The position numbers were made by a program, and so were the translations under genes. 64,000 nt of DNA from Parietaria judaica (taxonomy: Eukaryota; Streptophyta; Magnoliopsida; Rosales; Urticaceae). Under the pieces are notes generated by a model. That model made no database searches and was not told the origin of the DNA. It saw only the letters and a program-made list of their open reading frames with translations. The stretch is taken from NCBI GenBank assembly GCA_954871525.1, contig OX940868.1:22749056-22813055 (forward strand), read 5' to 3'. Positions 25,321 to 36,759 of this stretch are shown here, in pieces (position 1 is the first letter of the stretch; each line of letters begins with the position of its first letter).

Positions 25321-26932
25321 TTAACGGCAAAGCACACGGCACTTGACGACGCTGCCGCATACGTAGAATCCCGGCGTCACCATCATCCGCACCGTCGACG
25401 AGACGGGCCGGCGAGCCTTGTCCGCGCCGATGTCGTCCATGTACACCGAGTCGAAGGCGGCGTCTTGGTCGACCCGGAACACCGTTAACGGCGGCTGTAC
25501 GGAGTTCGCGAGGAGGTGGACGAGCCACACACTCTTCGATGCGCCGAAGAAGGCTTGGAGGAGGGGCTCGGGCCACGCACGGTTCCAGCCGAGCGTTGCG
25601 ACGATCTCGCTCATCTTCCGGTCGCAGAAGCCGCTGAACTCCTCGCTAAAGTGGCGCGTGCCACGCCCGAGCACCTCCTCCCATGTCAGCCCTCTGATCG
25701 CCACGAAGTTGGCGTAATTGGCCTCGCGACGCGCTGAAGGGTCGAGCGCACGGCACGTGCCCCCACGTTGGAAACCAGGCGACTCGAAGTCCTCGAAAAA
25801 GGCCCGGTTGAGAAGAGCCTCGAGGTAGAAGAGCATCGCCCGGGGATTAATCTTCGACGCTCCGTCGTGGGGTGGGACGAGCACGGAGATCCTCTCGTGA
25901 ACCTGTTGAAATGTTGAAGCTCTTTAATTTTGGAATAATTGGTATGAATTCCTATGAACAAGTGAATAATACTTGACATACCTTTGCTCCAACGTGTCGG
26001 AGCTGCGACGTCAGCGACCGGCTCAGGAGTCGGACCGAGGTTCGAGCCTCGGCGACGGCAACCAGGAAACTCTCGACGACCTCCTTGTCGCGAAGGCTAT
26101 TGCTCATCGCGGGCAAGGTTTTCCCGATGTTGGTGCAGTCGTCGAGGCCGGACTTGAGGGTGTGGCAGTAGCCCTCGAGCTTGGTGAGCTTCTTCTCCAG
26201 CTCGGCCATGGAGCTTTTGAGCCTCGAGGCTTCGGAGACGGCCTCGTCGCGCTTTCTCGTGGCGTGGATGAGCTTGTGGGAGAGCTCGGCGACGGCCAGC
26301 TTCCACTGCTCCTCTCTCGCTGCCGGGGACGGCTTCGGGCTGCGCCTCGTGAGGGACGAGATCAGCGACTTGAAGAGGCTGCCGTTCGGGCTGGCGAGCG
26401 CCGACGAGCTCCGCTTGTGGCTGTCGCTGTTGTCGAGAGGGACTACGGAGATCTTCTCTCGCGCGTTGGGCCGGCACTTGTTGCACGACACCGACGCCTC
26501 GTCGTTCTGGCTATTCCGTTTCGACGAGGACGAGGACGATGACGAGGGGGGCTTGCCGTTTTTGCGGTGAAGCGGCGTTGGGTGGTGGTGGTGGTGTTGC
26601 TTCTCCTCCGGCAGCGGAGTTGCGGTGGCTGCGCTTGTCGTGGTAGCGTTTTCCGGACACGTGGCAGCCGGAGCTGCGGTCTCGTCGGATTCATCGCACT
26701 CGTGAATCTACAAAAATAAGTAAAAATAAAAAACTCAAACAGTTGAGTTATAATTGAGCTTAATATACTCCATTTATATACACTCATATATATAGTATAT
26801 ACATATATATATATATGTCAGAAAAGGAGAACATACAGGGGTGAAAACAGGGGGTTGAGGAAGCGGAGAAGGAGGGGATTTGGAGGAGGAGGAAGCTGGA
26901 GAAGACGAAGACGACGACGAAGGAGCTGCCAT
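25321..26932 (-). CDS. IRK-interacting protein-like / GIL1-related coiled-coil protein
   Basis: Three exons (26837-26932, 25982-26707, 25321-25902) give 467 aa. The N-terminus is low-complexity: serine runs, a His5 tract at about residues 70-74 and another Ser run. A conserved Cys-x2-Cys (SCNKCRPNAREKISV) follows. A predicted coiled coil lies at about 162-215 (EEQWKLAVAELSHKLIHATR). The C-terminal conserved domain contains RGGTCRALDPSARREANYAN and ends in a GFYVCGSVVKCRV-like tail also seen in DUF641/GIL1 relatives. From memory the nearest Arabidopsis genes are At1g12330 (annotated cyclin-dependent kinase-like, a misleading name since no kinase motifs are visible) and IRKI (At5g12900). The biochemical role is unknown; a scaffold in receptor-kinase or light/gravity signalling is inference. 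The gene is intact. Confidence 0.8.
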
Positions 26933-27169
26933 GGCTGGTCTCAGCTTCATTAAGCTCTCTGGTTATTGGTTACTTACGCCATAGTTTGTTTCAATTCAAA
27001 TTCCTCGGTCTGTACTCTGTACAACCACGCATTCTAGCTATATAAGTATATATATGTATAGATGTATATATGGGTGCGTGTGATTAGGGTTCAGCTTCAA
27101 GTAGGTGTTGGTTGCGTATATTTAATTTGTCATGTTTCGTCGCTTTGTAATCATACACATTACACAGTT

Positions 27170-27171
<2 letters not shown>

Positions 27172-27202
<31 letters not shown>
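27172..27202. repeat. (AG)n microsatellite
   Basis: About fifteen AG units. Confidence 0.93.
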
Positions 27203-27204
<2 letters not shown>

Positions 27205-29082
27205 CGTGTATATAATACATCATTTATTGCGTTTCTTAGATTTGCGTTCGATCTATTTTCTCCATTATTGGTTTTTACATCATTTTAATAATATATACAA
27301 TTACTATGGTATATATATATATATATTCCTTACAAATTATCTGTGTTAATTAATTCAGATAGTTTTAACTATCAATGTGGATAATATAGTTACTACTATA
27401 TATCAAACTGATTATGCATGGAGATATTTCAAAAGGTAAAAAAGCAAAGCTTTACAAGGTCAACAATAACTTTCAAAAGGTAATATATATCATATATGTT
27501 TATATTATATGATATGAATAAATAAATAAATAGTATAATCATGGATGATGTGGTCCAGTTCGTATGTAGTTTAACGTAGACAACTCAACGCATCGATTTT
27601 ATTTCCACTTTATTTATTTCAACTATTATTATTATTATTGCTGGTTTTTACCTTTAGCATGCCATGGTATTTCGTGCTGTATTGTCTACGTAAACTATAT
27701 ATATGCTATACACTGTAATTATTAGCAAATTTATATACCTCATTTCAACTAAGTGAAGGCCTTTAACATTAAATTGCAACCATTAATTCCTATATTTAAT
27801 TATGAAAAAATATTTATACAATATTTAATCATTTATGCTCAAATTTGTGTGGTATAGTTCTACTAAGCCAGAGGTAGGTTGAAGCTACATTTTTTTCCCT
27901 ATTTAATTATAGTCAAATCACTATTAATTAGCTCACAAAACTAGAAAACTTAAATTGTTTTTATAGACAAAACTGCCATTTAGAATGTTGTTTACGTAAA
28001 CCTTTAATAGCCGCAATATGCTCCATTTATTTTACATCAAATTTGAGGACCAACAAAGTGATCACCATTACGAATTTACCAATAAAAATTAATTTTTAAA
28101 AAATATTGCTTTTTTTTTTTTACCAAATAATTATAAAACAAGCTTTCAATGCTTGAATCTTTTTGTTCTTTTGATAGAAGTTTTGAAAGAAAAGGTAATG
28201 AAATAGTGCGATGACTTTTTTACCAATAAAGTGAATTAAAGAGCAGTATATATAACAATAAAAGCAAAAAACAGATGAAACATGAATGTGGTTATTGTAG
28301 TTATCTCTGGACCCTGGTACTTAAGGAATAATCAATCTATATATACATTTAAGAACATTATATAATGCTAATTATACATTAATTAATATATGATATGGTG
28401 GTGAGTGAGTGGTGACATTTTAACAACCCATTGAGATGAAAAGATCAAGTAGTTTTGATTAAGCTTGTGATTGTATATATATATATATGATAAGATAAAA
28501 TAATATCAACACCATTAGCTCTAAGTGTAGTTATATTATATATTCTTATAATTATATATCAAATGGTATCAACTATCACGATCAACCTTTAATTATCTTA
28601 AGTTTAAATAAGGTTGGTTTTGAGCTTTTTAAGCCAAGTATATATTATTTCAAATGGAAATATGGAATTGATCATTCTATTTTATTGGAATATATTAAAA
28701 TAATTAACGTGGGTTTTGTAACATTTTAATATGAGTGAATCGGACATTCACTTTGAATGAGGGGACGTTTGTTTTGGTTGTAACATTTATAATCCTCAAC
28801 CACCAACATTTATTGCTAATATTTTCAATAATAACATTATTTTAATTTCCATTTCCATTTCCCTTTCTTCTGAATGTATCGGTGGATTGGATCTGTGTAA
28901 CATAGAAAATCACACCATACTTTCAAAAAAGACAAGGATATACACACATATATTATATATATATATATAGAGAGAGAGAGATTGGGTTCTTTCTGGAGCA
29001 TGTGAGCGTTATAAATGAGATAGTGAGAGAGTTTCTGTGTATGTGAAGAGCACAGTGGTGAGGGGTCCATACTCCATATATA

Positions 29083-29088
<6 letters not shown>

Positions 29089-29122
<34 letters not shown>
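29089..29122. repeat. (TA)n microsatellite
   Basis: About seventeen TA units. Confidence 0.93.
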
Positions 29123-29125
<3 letters not shown>

Positions 29126-29374
29126 TCGTGTACTGTACAGAGAGACTCATGAATAATTGTGTTTTTTGGCCGCTGACTTTGTCATGAATCTCTAATATAG
29201 TCAAAATAATATTCAGAAACCCCATTTATTACATCATCACCTGCATGCGTCCACGCGTATGTCTCCATGCACCTCTCTCTCTCCGCATAAATAAAAAAAT
29301 TACATGAATTTCAAGTTAATTACGTGTAAATTGTTAACTGTTTCTCATCTTCTATATCAAATTTTAGTTGATAT

Positions 29375-29557
29375 CAAGGTTTTAAATACCGCTTGCTGAT
29401 GTCGTTTCGCACTTTTCATTTTACGGATATATTGCTTGTCGATTGGTATCTCATAGGTAAATTGATAGATATGCCGATGGATATATCGTTTCGCATATCC
29501 TCAATAAAAGATTTTCGATGGGCATGCCGATGGATATTCGAGAAATTTAATACCTTG
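29375..29557. mobile_element. hAT-type MITE, copy 1 (183 bp)
   Basis: Terminal inverted repeats begin CAAGGT (left CAAGGTTTTAAATACC; right, reversed, CAAGGTATTAAAT). An exact 8-bp target duplication GTTGATAT lies at 29367-29374 and 29558-29565. Size, TIR and 8-bp TSD fit a non-autonomous hAT element. The interior repeats CGATGG/GCATGCCGATGG words and has no coding potential. Confidence 0.88.
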
Positions 29558-29699
29558 GTTGATATAACTTGAAATCTTATATTCACGTGGTTTTATTGAA
29601 CGAGAAGCTTTATTTGATTTGTCCATACTGATTTAGTTTTCTAAAACTGTAATTTTTTTGTTTCTTATTTAAATTCCAACCTGGAATCGTTTTTGTTTC

Positions 29700-30124
29700 C
29701 TTACAGCTAAAATGTTTGGTAGCACTGTTATTCCACTTCTGACAGGTCTTCAAGCTCTAGATTATATATTTAAATACGGTTATAATACCAAATTGTTATG
29801 TGCCCAAAGATCGATAAACTGGAAACGGAAGCCCGATCTCTTAAGGATCAAGTTTTTGAATTATTATTGGCTGTTTTTTTCATTCATGAAAGCTCTCTTA
29901 AATAGATAGAGCATCGAATTACAACTCTAATGGGCCGGACCGAGCCCGACTAAATAAAGCCTCTAACTTAATTAATGAACCTAATAACATAATTAAATAA
30001 TTAAACGATAATTAAAACGACAAACTCACTTAAATATCCTAAGACCGTATTTAAATGCGACGACATAAAATAAATGACGATAATTAAATAAACGATACTA
30101 ATCCTAAATTGCGGGGCTATATCA
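29700..30124 (-). mobile_element. Orphan LTR plus short internal remnant, related to the middle LTR of the 47-51 kb composite
   Basis: 29794-30124 aligns along its whole length with the LTR at 49163-49518, including GTGCCCAA...AGATCG at one end and GGGGC-TAT-TCA at the other. To its left the sequence ATACCAAAT resembles the PBS-adjacent bases of that family (TGGTAT on the minus strand), so this is a 5' LTR in minus orientation with most of the element lost. No matching TSD is visible, in keeping with deletion or rearrangement. On the right it abuts the glutamyl-tRNA synthetase fragment directly. Confidence 0.8.
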
Positions 30125-30640
30125 TGAAGCAATTGACCAGGGTTTTGCATCGTGAGGGCTCCGTGAAGGCCTGGCTTCCCCTAATTGATGAACTAGTCAA
30201 CCTCTCCTTGATCGAGTTTGACCATTTGATCACAAAGAAAAAGGTTTTTCATGTCCGAATAGTTCATCTACCTAAACTGACTCAAAATCAACACGCTAAG
30301 TTAATTATCGATAAATTAATAAACTCGATAATATTGTAAATTTATGTGGTCTCGACATTATTAATTTTAATCATAGTTATACCGTATGCATTCATCAAAT
30401 TATCCAACTTATCACTTTCTTAATCAAATAGTTGGTTCGCAGCTCGAAGAAAGTGATGATTTACTTGACGTCCAAAACCTGCGCACCAAGAAGGAGACTC
30501 TGGCGCTCAGGGACGCTAACATGAGAAACCTCAAGAGAGGAGAAGTGTTGCAACTCGAGAGAAAAGGCTGTTTCAGGCCCTCCAAACCCGTCATCCTCTA
30601 TGCAATTCCCGACGGAAGGCAACAGACATCCTTCAAGTAA
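30125..30640 (+). pseudogene. C-terminal fragment of cytosolic glutamyl-tRNA synthetase
   Basis: Two exon-like blocks. Block 30125-30243 reads LHREGSVKAWLPLIDELVNL then SLIEFDHLITKKK. An intron-like gap with GT at 30244 and AG at 30441-30442 follows. Block 30443-30640 reads TKKETLALRDANMRNLKRGE, then LQLERKG and PSKPVILYAIPDGRQQ before TAA. This is the anticodon-binding C-terminus of class I GluRS of the eukaryotic type. The catalytic domain is absent, a few residues between ERKGCFR and PSKP are missing, and the left edge is an LTR. Because an intron is kept it arose from genomic DNA, not from mRNA. A functional product is unlikely. Confidence 0.85.
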
Positions 30641-30871
30641 AAACGGGTCATAAGAGTCTACGAGAGTGTTGAATGTTAGGAATTTAGATTCCGATTTTGC
30701 AATATTTAACTTTGTAAATACAGGTCTTAGAATCTAAGCAATTCGCGTCGCATGCACATATTTATTTTTTATTTAAAACATACGACTTCACAGATCATGT
30801 ATAGATTGATTTCAAGTTAATTATATATATTTGGGATTTCAAGTTAATTATATATAGGTATTAGTTATATG

Positions 30872-31054
30872 CAAGGTTTCAAATACCGCTTGCCGATGTC
30901 GTTTCGCACTTTTCATTTATGGATATATTGTTTGTCGATGGGAATCTCGATAGGTATGTCGATGGGTATGCCGATGGATATATCGTTTCACATATCCTCG
31001 AAAAAAGATTTTCGATGGGCATGCCAATAGATATTCGAGAAATTTAATACCTTG
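30872..31054. mobile_element. hAT-type MITE, copy 2 (183 bp)
   Basis: Same family and same length as the copy at 29375-29557, in the same orientation, with scattered substitutions. The 8-bp target duplication GTTATATG is exact at 30864-30871 and 31055-31062. The two copies bracket the orphan LTR and the GluRS fragment. Confidence 0.88.
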
Positions 31055-31062
31055 GTTATATG

Positions 31063-31875
31063 CATATATTATTTATATATACAAGTCATAGAGTTGGTAA
31101 ACGGAGAATATCCCGAATCTAATGTCGTTCATTATTACGTGGTATACTCTCAAATAATAAAATAATTTAATTCAGAACCTTAATATTAAAACTGAAATAA
31201 TTTAAGAAATTACTACTGACATGTCAGAGACAGAGAGTACAGTTGATTCTCATCTCTACTATATTGTGTCGTTCTCTTGTGTTGTTGTCGTTGTCTTGAA
31301 TGTCGTTTCTTTTTTCATGTCGTTTTTCAAGAAAGGACGAAATGTTATTAGATAACATGTCGTTTCTTAGAAAATTGTGATATATAACATTTACATATTG
31401 ACAGTATTTAATTTGCATTTGTTTGTAGAATTATATTATAGGATATTCATCATAGCTAGTAAGCATGATTAAGAAATGAGAGTTCATCTTTTAAGTTTAA
31501 ATATCTTTGAAAAATAATTGAACATTGTGAATCATAGATAAAAAATAAGGAGAGAAACCGATAGAAGATAATAATAATAAATAATAAAAAAACTTTATCG
31601 AATTTTCGGATAGCATATTAGTGATGGAAAACTAAAATACATTCTTTTCTTTTCGATGGACAAATCTACCAACCCAAGTTACAAAATAAAAATTAGGAAT
31701 ATTTTAGAAATAAGTTGTCTATTTATCAAATTTAAGACAGACGGGTTTTGCCGGTTTAAGATTAGACTGTAGATAAACTAAATCATGTCCGTATCAACTG
31801 GTGGCTTGCCCGTCCCATATAGGCTAAAAGTCAGGACGGCGGTGCCACCCATGGCTGGCTCATCCCACGGATAGG
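31063..31875. other. AT-rich intergenic DNA
   Basis: No gene supported. The last 90 bases (31790-31875) are GC-rich and resemble, in part and inverted, the sequence right of the LTR element at 33373-33420. An older inverted-repeat element may have been the landing site, but the match is weak. Confidence 0.45.
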
Positions 31876-31880
31876 ATAGA

Positions 31881-32222
31881 TGGTGCATTACGTGATGTGC
31901 TAATTGGAAATCAAATCCCCTTGATTCATGCACATGAATCAATCATGAATCAATCTCTTTTATCATCTTTTATTATGCTATTATCTTCATTAGTTTCTTT
32001 GATTTATTTTGATTTTATTATAATTATATTAGGTACATTAGATCAAGTTTTTTATGATTATTATTAGGTTTCATTTATGCTACATTTATGCTATATAAGC
32101 AAGAGAAAACATGTGTAAGTTTTTAGTTGATTATGAATTAAAAATCGAGCTTTAGCTTGTGAAGTCGAGTTTATTCTCGCAAAGACGTGTTCTTCGTGTT
32201 CTTCGTATTCCGCTCTACATCA
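31881..32222 (+). repeat. 5' LTR (342 bp)
   Basis: Starts TG and ends CA. It contains TATATAAGCAAG near 32091-32102, a likely TATA box, and the R/U5 end CGCTCTACATCA. Confidence 0.93.
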
Positions 32223-32261
32223 GTTGGTATCAGAGCCACTCGTTTCTGTGCAGAGGCACCG

Positions 32262-33212
32262 ATGAAACGAGCCGTTCGCGACGCTTTCGTAGAGGATATG
32301 GTGAGACGAGAAGAGGTTGACGGATTCCGTGCTCAGGTGGAATTGCTGATCCGTCAGATGGCTGCAATGATGCAGAATCAAACGGAGCAAAGACGCCAAG
32401 ACGAGTCCGACACCGAGGACGACCAAGCCAACCTGTTCGGGCAGAATTTTGGACGTGCGGCGGTCCCGGAGGATGCGCGATGGGTAGCGGCGTTCCAGGT
32501 GGCTATCCCGGAGTACGACGAAACGACGTACGATAAGGCGGAGCACGGCGAGGCCGTGTACGACGAGTCGGTTTACGGCGAGACGGAGTATGACAAACCC
32601 GTATACGATGAGTACGATGAGGCCGTGTATGGCGAGGTCGTATACGACGACAACATGTGCGACAAGAAGGATGATAAGATAGTTTTGGTTTCAAGCATGG
32701 CCACCGAAGTGGCCGCACCGAGCAATTCCATTGTGGTGGTGGTCGTGACGACCACGAGTGGAGTTCCGAAAATCAAGTTAAGCACAACGTGGAAACAATC
32801 GCGTAAAGTTCCCGCTCAACTACAACCTATGTACGTGCATGACCGTGATAGACGAAAAACTAAGCTTGAAGACATGATCAAGAGATATTGGCGGGGCTGC
32901 AAATCCAATGCATTTGTTTTACGACGACGACTTTGGCGCCGACACAAGCGCGGCGATGGCGGCGGACTTGCGATACCTATTGGCACTCTAAATTCGAGGA
33001 CGAATTTTTTTCAAGCCGAGGAGAATGGTGCATTACGTGATGTGCTAATTGGAAATCAAATCCCCTTGATTCATGCACATGAATCAATCATGAATCAATC
33101 TCTTTTATCATCTTTTATTATGCTATTATCTTCATTAGTTTCTTTGATTTATTTTGATTTTATTATAATTATATTAGGTACATTAGATCAAGTTTTTTAT
33201 GATTATTATTAG
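32262..33212 (+). CDS. Retroelement ORF with tyrosine/acidic repeat
   Basis: First ATG 24 bases after the PBS. The frame stays open into the 3' LTR (316 codons, about 255 before the LTR). Residues 1-50 form a charged helical segment (VRREEVDGFRAQVELLIRQM). A piece resembling the gag start of plant gypsy elements follows (NLFGQNFG...RWVAAFQVAIPEYD). Next is a run of about ten YDE/YGE/YDK units at roughly residues 88-130. A basic stretch comes after (RYWRGCKSNAFVLRRRLWRR), then NSRTNFFQAEEN, which resembles the pol C-terminus of gypsy elements. I infer a deletion derivative that fused gag head and pol tail around a low-complexity insert. No enzyme domain is present. Whether it is translated is unknown. 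Confidence 0.6.
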   Translation: MKRAVRDAFVEDMVRREEVDGFRAQVELLIRQMAAMMQNQTEQRRQDESDTEDDQANLFGQNFGRAAVPEDARWVAAFQVAIPEYDETTYDKAEHGEAVYDESVYGETEYDKPVYDEYDEAVYGEVVYDDNMCDKKDDKIVLVSSMATEVAAPSNSIVVVVVTTTSGVPKIKLSTTWKQSRKVPAQLQPMYVHDRDRRKTKLEDMIKRYWRGCKSNAFVLRRRLWRRHKRGDGGGLAIPIGTLNSRTNFFQAEENGALRDVLIGNQIPLIHAHESIMNQSLLSSFIMLLSSLVSLIYFDFIIIILGTLDQVFYDYY

Positions 33213-33367
33213 GTTTCATTTATGCTACATTTATGCTATATAAGCAAGAGAAAACATGTGTAAGTTTTTAGTTGATTATGAATTAAAAATCGAGCTTTAG
33301 CTTGTGAAGTCGAGTTTATTCTCGCAAAGACGTGTTCTTCGTGTTCTTCGTATTCCGCTCTACATCA
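33026..33367 (+). repeat. 3' LTR (342 bp)
   Basis: Reads the same as the 5' LTR at 31881-32222 over its full length; flanked on the right by the TSD ATAGA. Confidence 0.93.
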
Positions 33368-33657
33368 ATAGAGGTGGGACGGGCGGGCCCACCGGTGGCG
33401 TGCCAGTCCCTTTCCCTTAGCTCGATGCCTAATGATAGTAGTACATTTAACATTATACATGATTACATACATAGATTCCTTGAAAGTTCAGATATATGAT
33501 AAATGATAATTTTGGGGTTTAAAAGAGCAAACACAATAGTTTTGGGCTAATTTGAAATTTATCGTCGTCTACCTCCAGCAAACCCAGAATCACGTATCGT
33601 CGACTCTCAAACTGAACCAGAATCCATTAACGCATCGGATTCCGAGCTTGTTCATCA

Positions 33658-34558
33658 ATGGCGGCGTGGAACGTCTTCAAGTTCTGCACGGCCCTCCGAG
33701 CTCTGGGCTCGATCATGATCGTCTTCGTCCTCGGGATCGTCGCTCTCTCCTACCACGTCGTCGTCTTCTCCAATTACGGACCTGGTCTCTTCTCCGGCGG
33801 GATCCACTCCTTCATCTCTCTGCTCGTCTTGCTCCTCTTCCATTTTCTGGTACTTTCCAGTCTCCACATTCAATTTTGCCGAAGTTCGCCTCAATTCAAG
33901 GTTGAAATAGCTTTTGCAATGATCTCAAGAATTCTCGAAGCTTTGAAGCAAATATTCAAATTCACAACATGAGGTTTCTTATGAATTGAGTTCGAATCTC
34001 GGTAGCTGAAAGAAATTGTTTTTTAATGTTCCGGGAATCAGGAATGGCAATTTTTTTTTTCGTGTTTCTGGGCAGTTAGTGATGTTACTTTGGAGCTACT
34101 TCTCCGTTGTTCTGACGGATCCCGGAGGAGTTCCACCAAATTGGAGACCGGCGGTGGACGAAGAACTAGGCGAGGCGGATTCGCTGGTTGGATCGGAGAG
34201 CACCGAGCCGCAAGTATGCAGTTTAGACAAGCAGCGGCGATGTCGTTTCTGTCGGAAGTGCAACCAGTTCAAACCGCCTCGGTGCCACCATTGCTCTGTC
34301 TGTGAGTTTTCGGGACTGGTTTTCTGAGTTTCCCGTGTTTCTTCTGGTCGTTTGTGCTCCGAAAATTGGAAGGTTGAGCTTATTATGATCTGCCGGTTTA
34401 GGTCGAAGGTGCATATTGAAAATGGATCATCACTGCGTGTGGGTCGTCAACTGCGTCGGTGCTTCAAATTATAAGTTCTTCCTTCTTTTCTTGGTATGTT
34501 AAAGTGTTCTAGATCTACTAGTAATTTGAAGTTTGAAGAGATTATATGACTGATAATT

Positions 34559-34598
<40 letters not shown>

Positions 34599-35400
34599 TG
34601 GTCAATCTTGTTGCAGATTTATACATTTCTTGAGACAACCGTTGTCACCTTATCGTTGTTGCCGCATTTTATAGCGTTTTTTACAGAAGGCGAGATACCC
34701 GGAGCACCGGGAACTCTAGCAGCCACGTTTATAACATCCAGTAAGTCGATTTTTCTCGTTGAAGTTCATTTCTTAGCGCAAAACTAATGTTAGTCGAAGA
34801 CAAACTTCATAAGTTTGAGGTAGTTCTCGAACTCAATTTATTTCTTTTAGTGTTCCTGCTCGTATTAATTGTTTCGGGTCTGACCAGTTTTGAACTTCGC
34901 ATTTGCGCTGAGCGTGTTGGGATTTCTGATTATGCACTTATCATTGGTCGGATCAAACACGACGACAATCGAAGTGAGCCTTCTTCGCTACGTATTTCTC
35001 TTCCAATTTTGTATAAAATTATAGAATTAGTGATAAAAAATACGATGATGTTCTTGCTGTGTCGTTGTTCGCCAGGCGTACGAGAAGAAATCGGTTCCCA
35101 AATGGCCTTACGACCTTGGTTGGAAGAAAAACTTTGAGCAGGTTATAATATAACCGAAAATTTTAATTTCTTATACAAATGATTTATTTTTATTATTTTT
35201 TATTTTTTTAAATTAATCCAAAAATGTGGAACTAAATGAACTTTTTTTTTTCTTTGCTTTTCATGAATCAGGTGTTTGGGACGGATAAGAAGTTCTGGTT
35301 CATCCCTGCGTATTCGACCGACGATCAGAACCGGATTCAGGCACTTCAGGGTCTCGAGTACCCGACGAATCCCGAATTGAATGCATTGCAGCCATTATGA
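33658..35400 (+). CDS. DHHC-type protein S-acyltransferase (PAT13/PAT14-like)
   Basis: Integral membrane enzyme that transfers palmitate to cysteines of target proteins, in Golgi/endomembranes for this clade. Seven exons: 33658-33849, 34076-34301, 34402-34493, 34617-34740, 34888-34973, 35076-35141, 35272-35400; 304 aa. Visible features: hydrophobic segments at about residues 15-38 and 46-75, the DPG motif ([10 protein letters not shown]), the cysteine-rich domain [20 protein letters not shown], the catalytic Asp148-His149-His150-Cys151, two later hydrophobic segments at about 165-190 and 212-232, the TTxE motif (TTIE, 237-240), and the C-terminal [10 protein letters not shown]. The length suits the PAT13/14 group. 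The gene is complete; intron 3 carries a (TA)n tract at 34562-34596. It belongs to no operon-like unit. Confidence 0.95.
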
Positions 35401-36759
35401 TGTATATAGAGAGCGAGATCACTCGTTCATCGTGTTGTTCTTCAAACATTTGGGAGAGGAGAATCACGGATTCGCGAAATCTCGGTTCTCCAAACGCTAT
35501 GTGGTAATCGTCTTAAATTATCCTTTCGTCGAGATTCAAGCATCGGAAATTCTGTATATCAATGTATGTTGATTGAAATCAAATTCGATTTCGTGATATT
35601 TATTTGTATGTTGATACAAATCGAATTTGTACGGCTTCGAACACCATTACAGGTTTGAGAGAGAGAGAGAACTTCCAGATAAGAACATCGGAAATTCTGT
35701 ATATTAATGTATGTTGATTGATAACTACAATAATAACCTATACTTATGTATTACAATTAATATTTGTACTATAAAACATGAATTGTTATCTTTCATTTTT
35801 ATAAAAATTGTGATTGTAACTTATATTTTTATTAAATTTAAGGTATACTTTTTTTATTTTTGTGTAAAAATTACAATTTATAACTTATAAATATATCATA
35901 TTAATAGTATTATTGTTTAAAATATTAATCGGTAGGTTCTACAAGTGTTTGATAATTGATAGTATTTGATTTAAAAATTAGGGGTATTTTTGCCGCAAAA
36001 ACTGCTAAAAACTAAGAGCGGCACAAATATGATAAACGACAACAGTCAACATACATCACACGCTGTCGTATAAAAGTATTTTGCCTCGAAGTATTAATTT
36101 ATTAGATTTGCGAATCAAGGGTCTGGATTTACGAGAAATATGAAAATTAGACGTCTACTTTTTGAGAAACGGACAAAAACAGTTGAGGTTCGTCAGATAC
36201 TTTTTCTGCACAATTTTCAATTTTACTTTAATTCCGTAAAATAAATAATACTAATTAAATGTGTTTTGCTCAATAATGGCGGGTTCCGATTAGCGCTCTC
36301 TCTTCGTTCTCGCGATTCTTCGAGCTTCGGTTTCTGGTTCTCTCTCTCTCTCTCTCTCTCTTAGGGTTTTGCTTTTTTGAAATGAAATTTTGCTTCGTTT
36401 CCATCGGTAATTCGTTATCTGATTACTTCGAATCGCTTACTCTTTTTGTTGTTGTGTGAATAATTTTATAGTTTTTCATGGAACGATTTTATTTGTTTCT
36501 GCGAAGATCGTGTTCGTTCTCTTGAGCTCTGTATATTCCTAATTTTACCAGAATTTTAGTGACGAAACTTGCTTGATTTGTAGATTCCTTTGTTGCTTGT
36601 GTGCATTTTATTCTAGTTTCTGGATTTCAATCTGTTTTAACTATATGTTTGGATTCAGAACCACAAAACTTCGATTTCTTTGCAATTTTGCAAAGTTTTG
36701 TTTTTAAGCTACTTTCTCATTGTCCTAATTGAGATATTGTTGTGTTATAAAGCCTAACG
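35401..36759. other. Intergenic / MLF gene leader
   Basis: The 3' flank of the DHHC gene has a short direct repeat (ATCGGAAATTCTGTATAT at about 35542 and 35686). From about 36290 the sequence is CT-rich, with (CT)n at 36340-36361 and AGGGTTT, typical of a plant 5' leader. The stretch 36400-36750 probably contains a leader intron ending near 36752. Confidence 0.5.

Larger units (their letters stand above)
26933..29366. other. AT-rich intergenic region with microsatellites
   Basis: It begins with the upstream region of the minus-strand gene. It contains (AG)n at 27172-27202, (TA)n tracts near 26800, 27311-27326 and 28477-28490, and (TA)n at 29089-29122. No gene supported. Confidence 0.5.
31881..33367 (+). 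mobile_element. Young non-autonomous LTR retrotransposon (1,487 bp)
   Basis: Two 342-bp LTRs (31881-32222 and 33026-33367) that I read as identical, starting TGGTG and ending CATCA, inside an exact 5-bp TSD ATAGA (31876-31880, 33368-33372). A primer-binding site complementary to initiator Met tRNA (TGGTATCAGAGCCA) lies at 32225-32238. A purine-rich tract (GCCGAGGAGAA) precedes the 3' LTR. The interior is only about 800 bp and lacks protease, RT and integrase. Identical LTRs imply a recent insertion that used enzymes from another element. The encoded pieces resemble Ty3/gypsy gag start and pol end. Confidence 0.95.

Noticed and set aside
25973..26570. Forward frames of 129 and 189 residues opposite the IRKI-like gene
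   Set aside because: Shadow frames of the GC-rich minus-strand exon 2.
29712..29909. A 65-residue frame beginning MFGSTVIPLLTGLQALD
   Set aside because: Most of it lies in the orphan LTR, whose alignment with the LTR at 49163-49518 explains the sequence.
31790..33420. GC-rich flanks of the small LTR element seemed to be an inverted repeat (a nested landing element)
   Set aside because: Only short patches (CCCGTCCCA, GGTGG) match and no TSD for an outer element was found.
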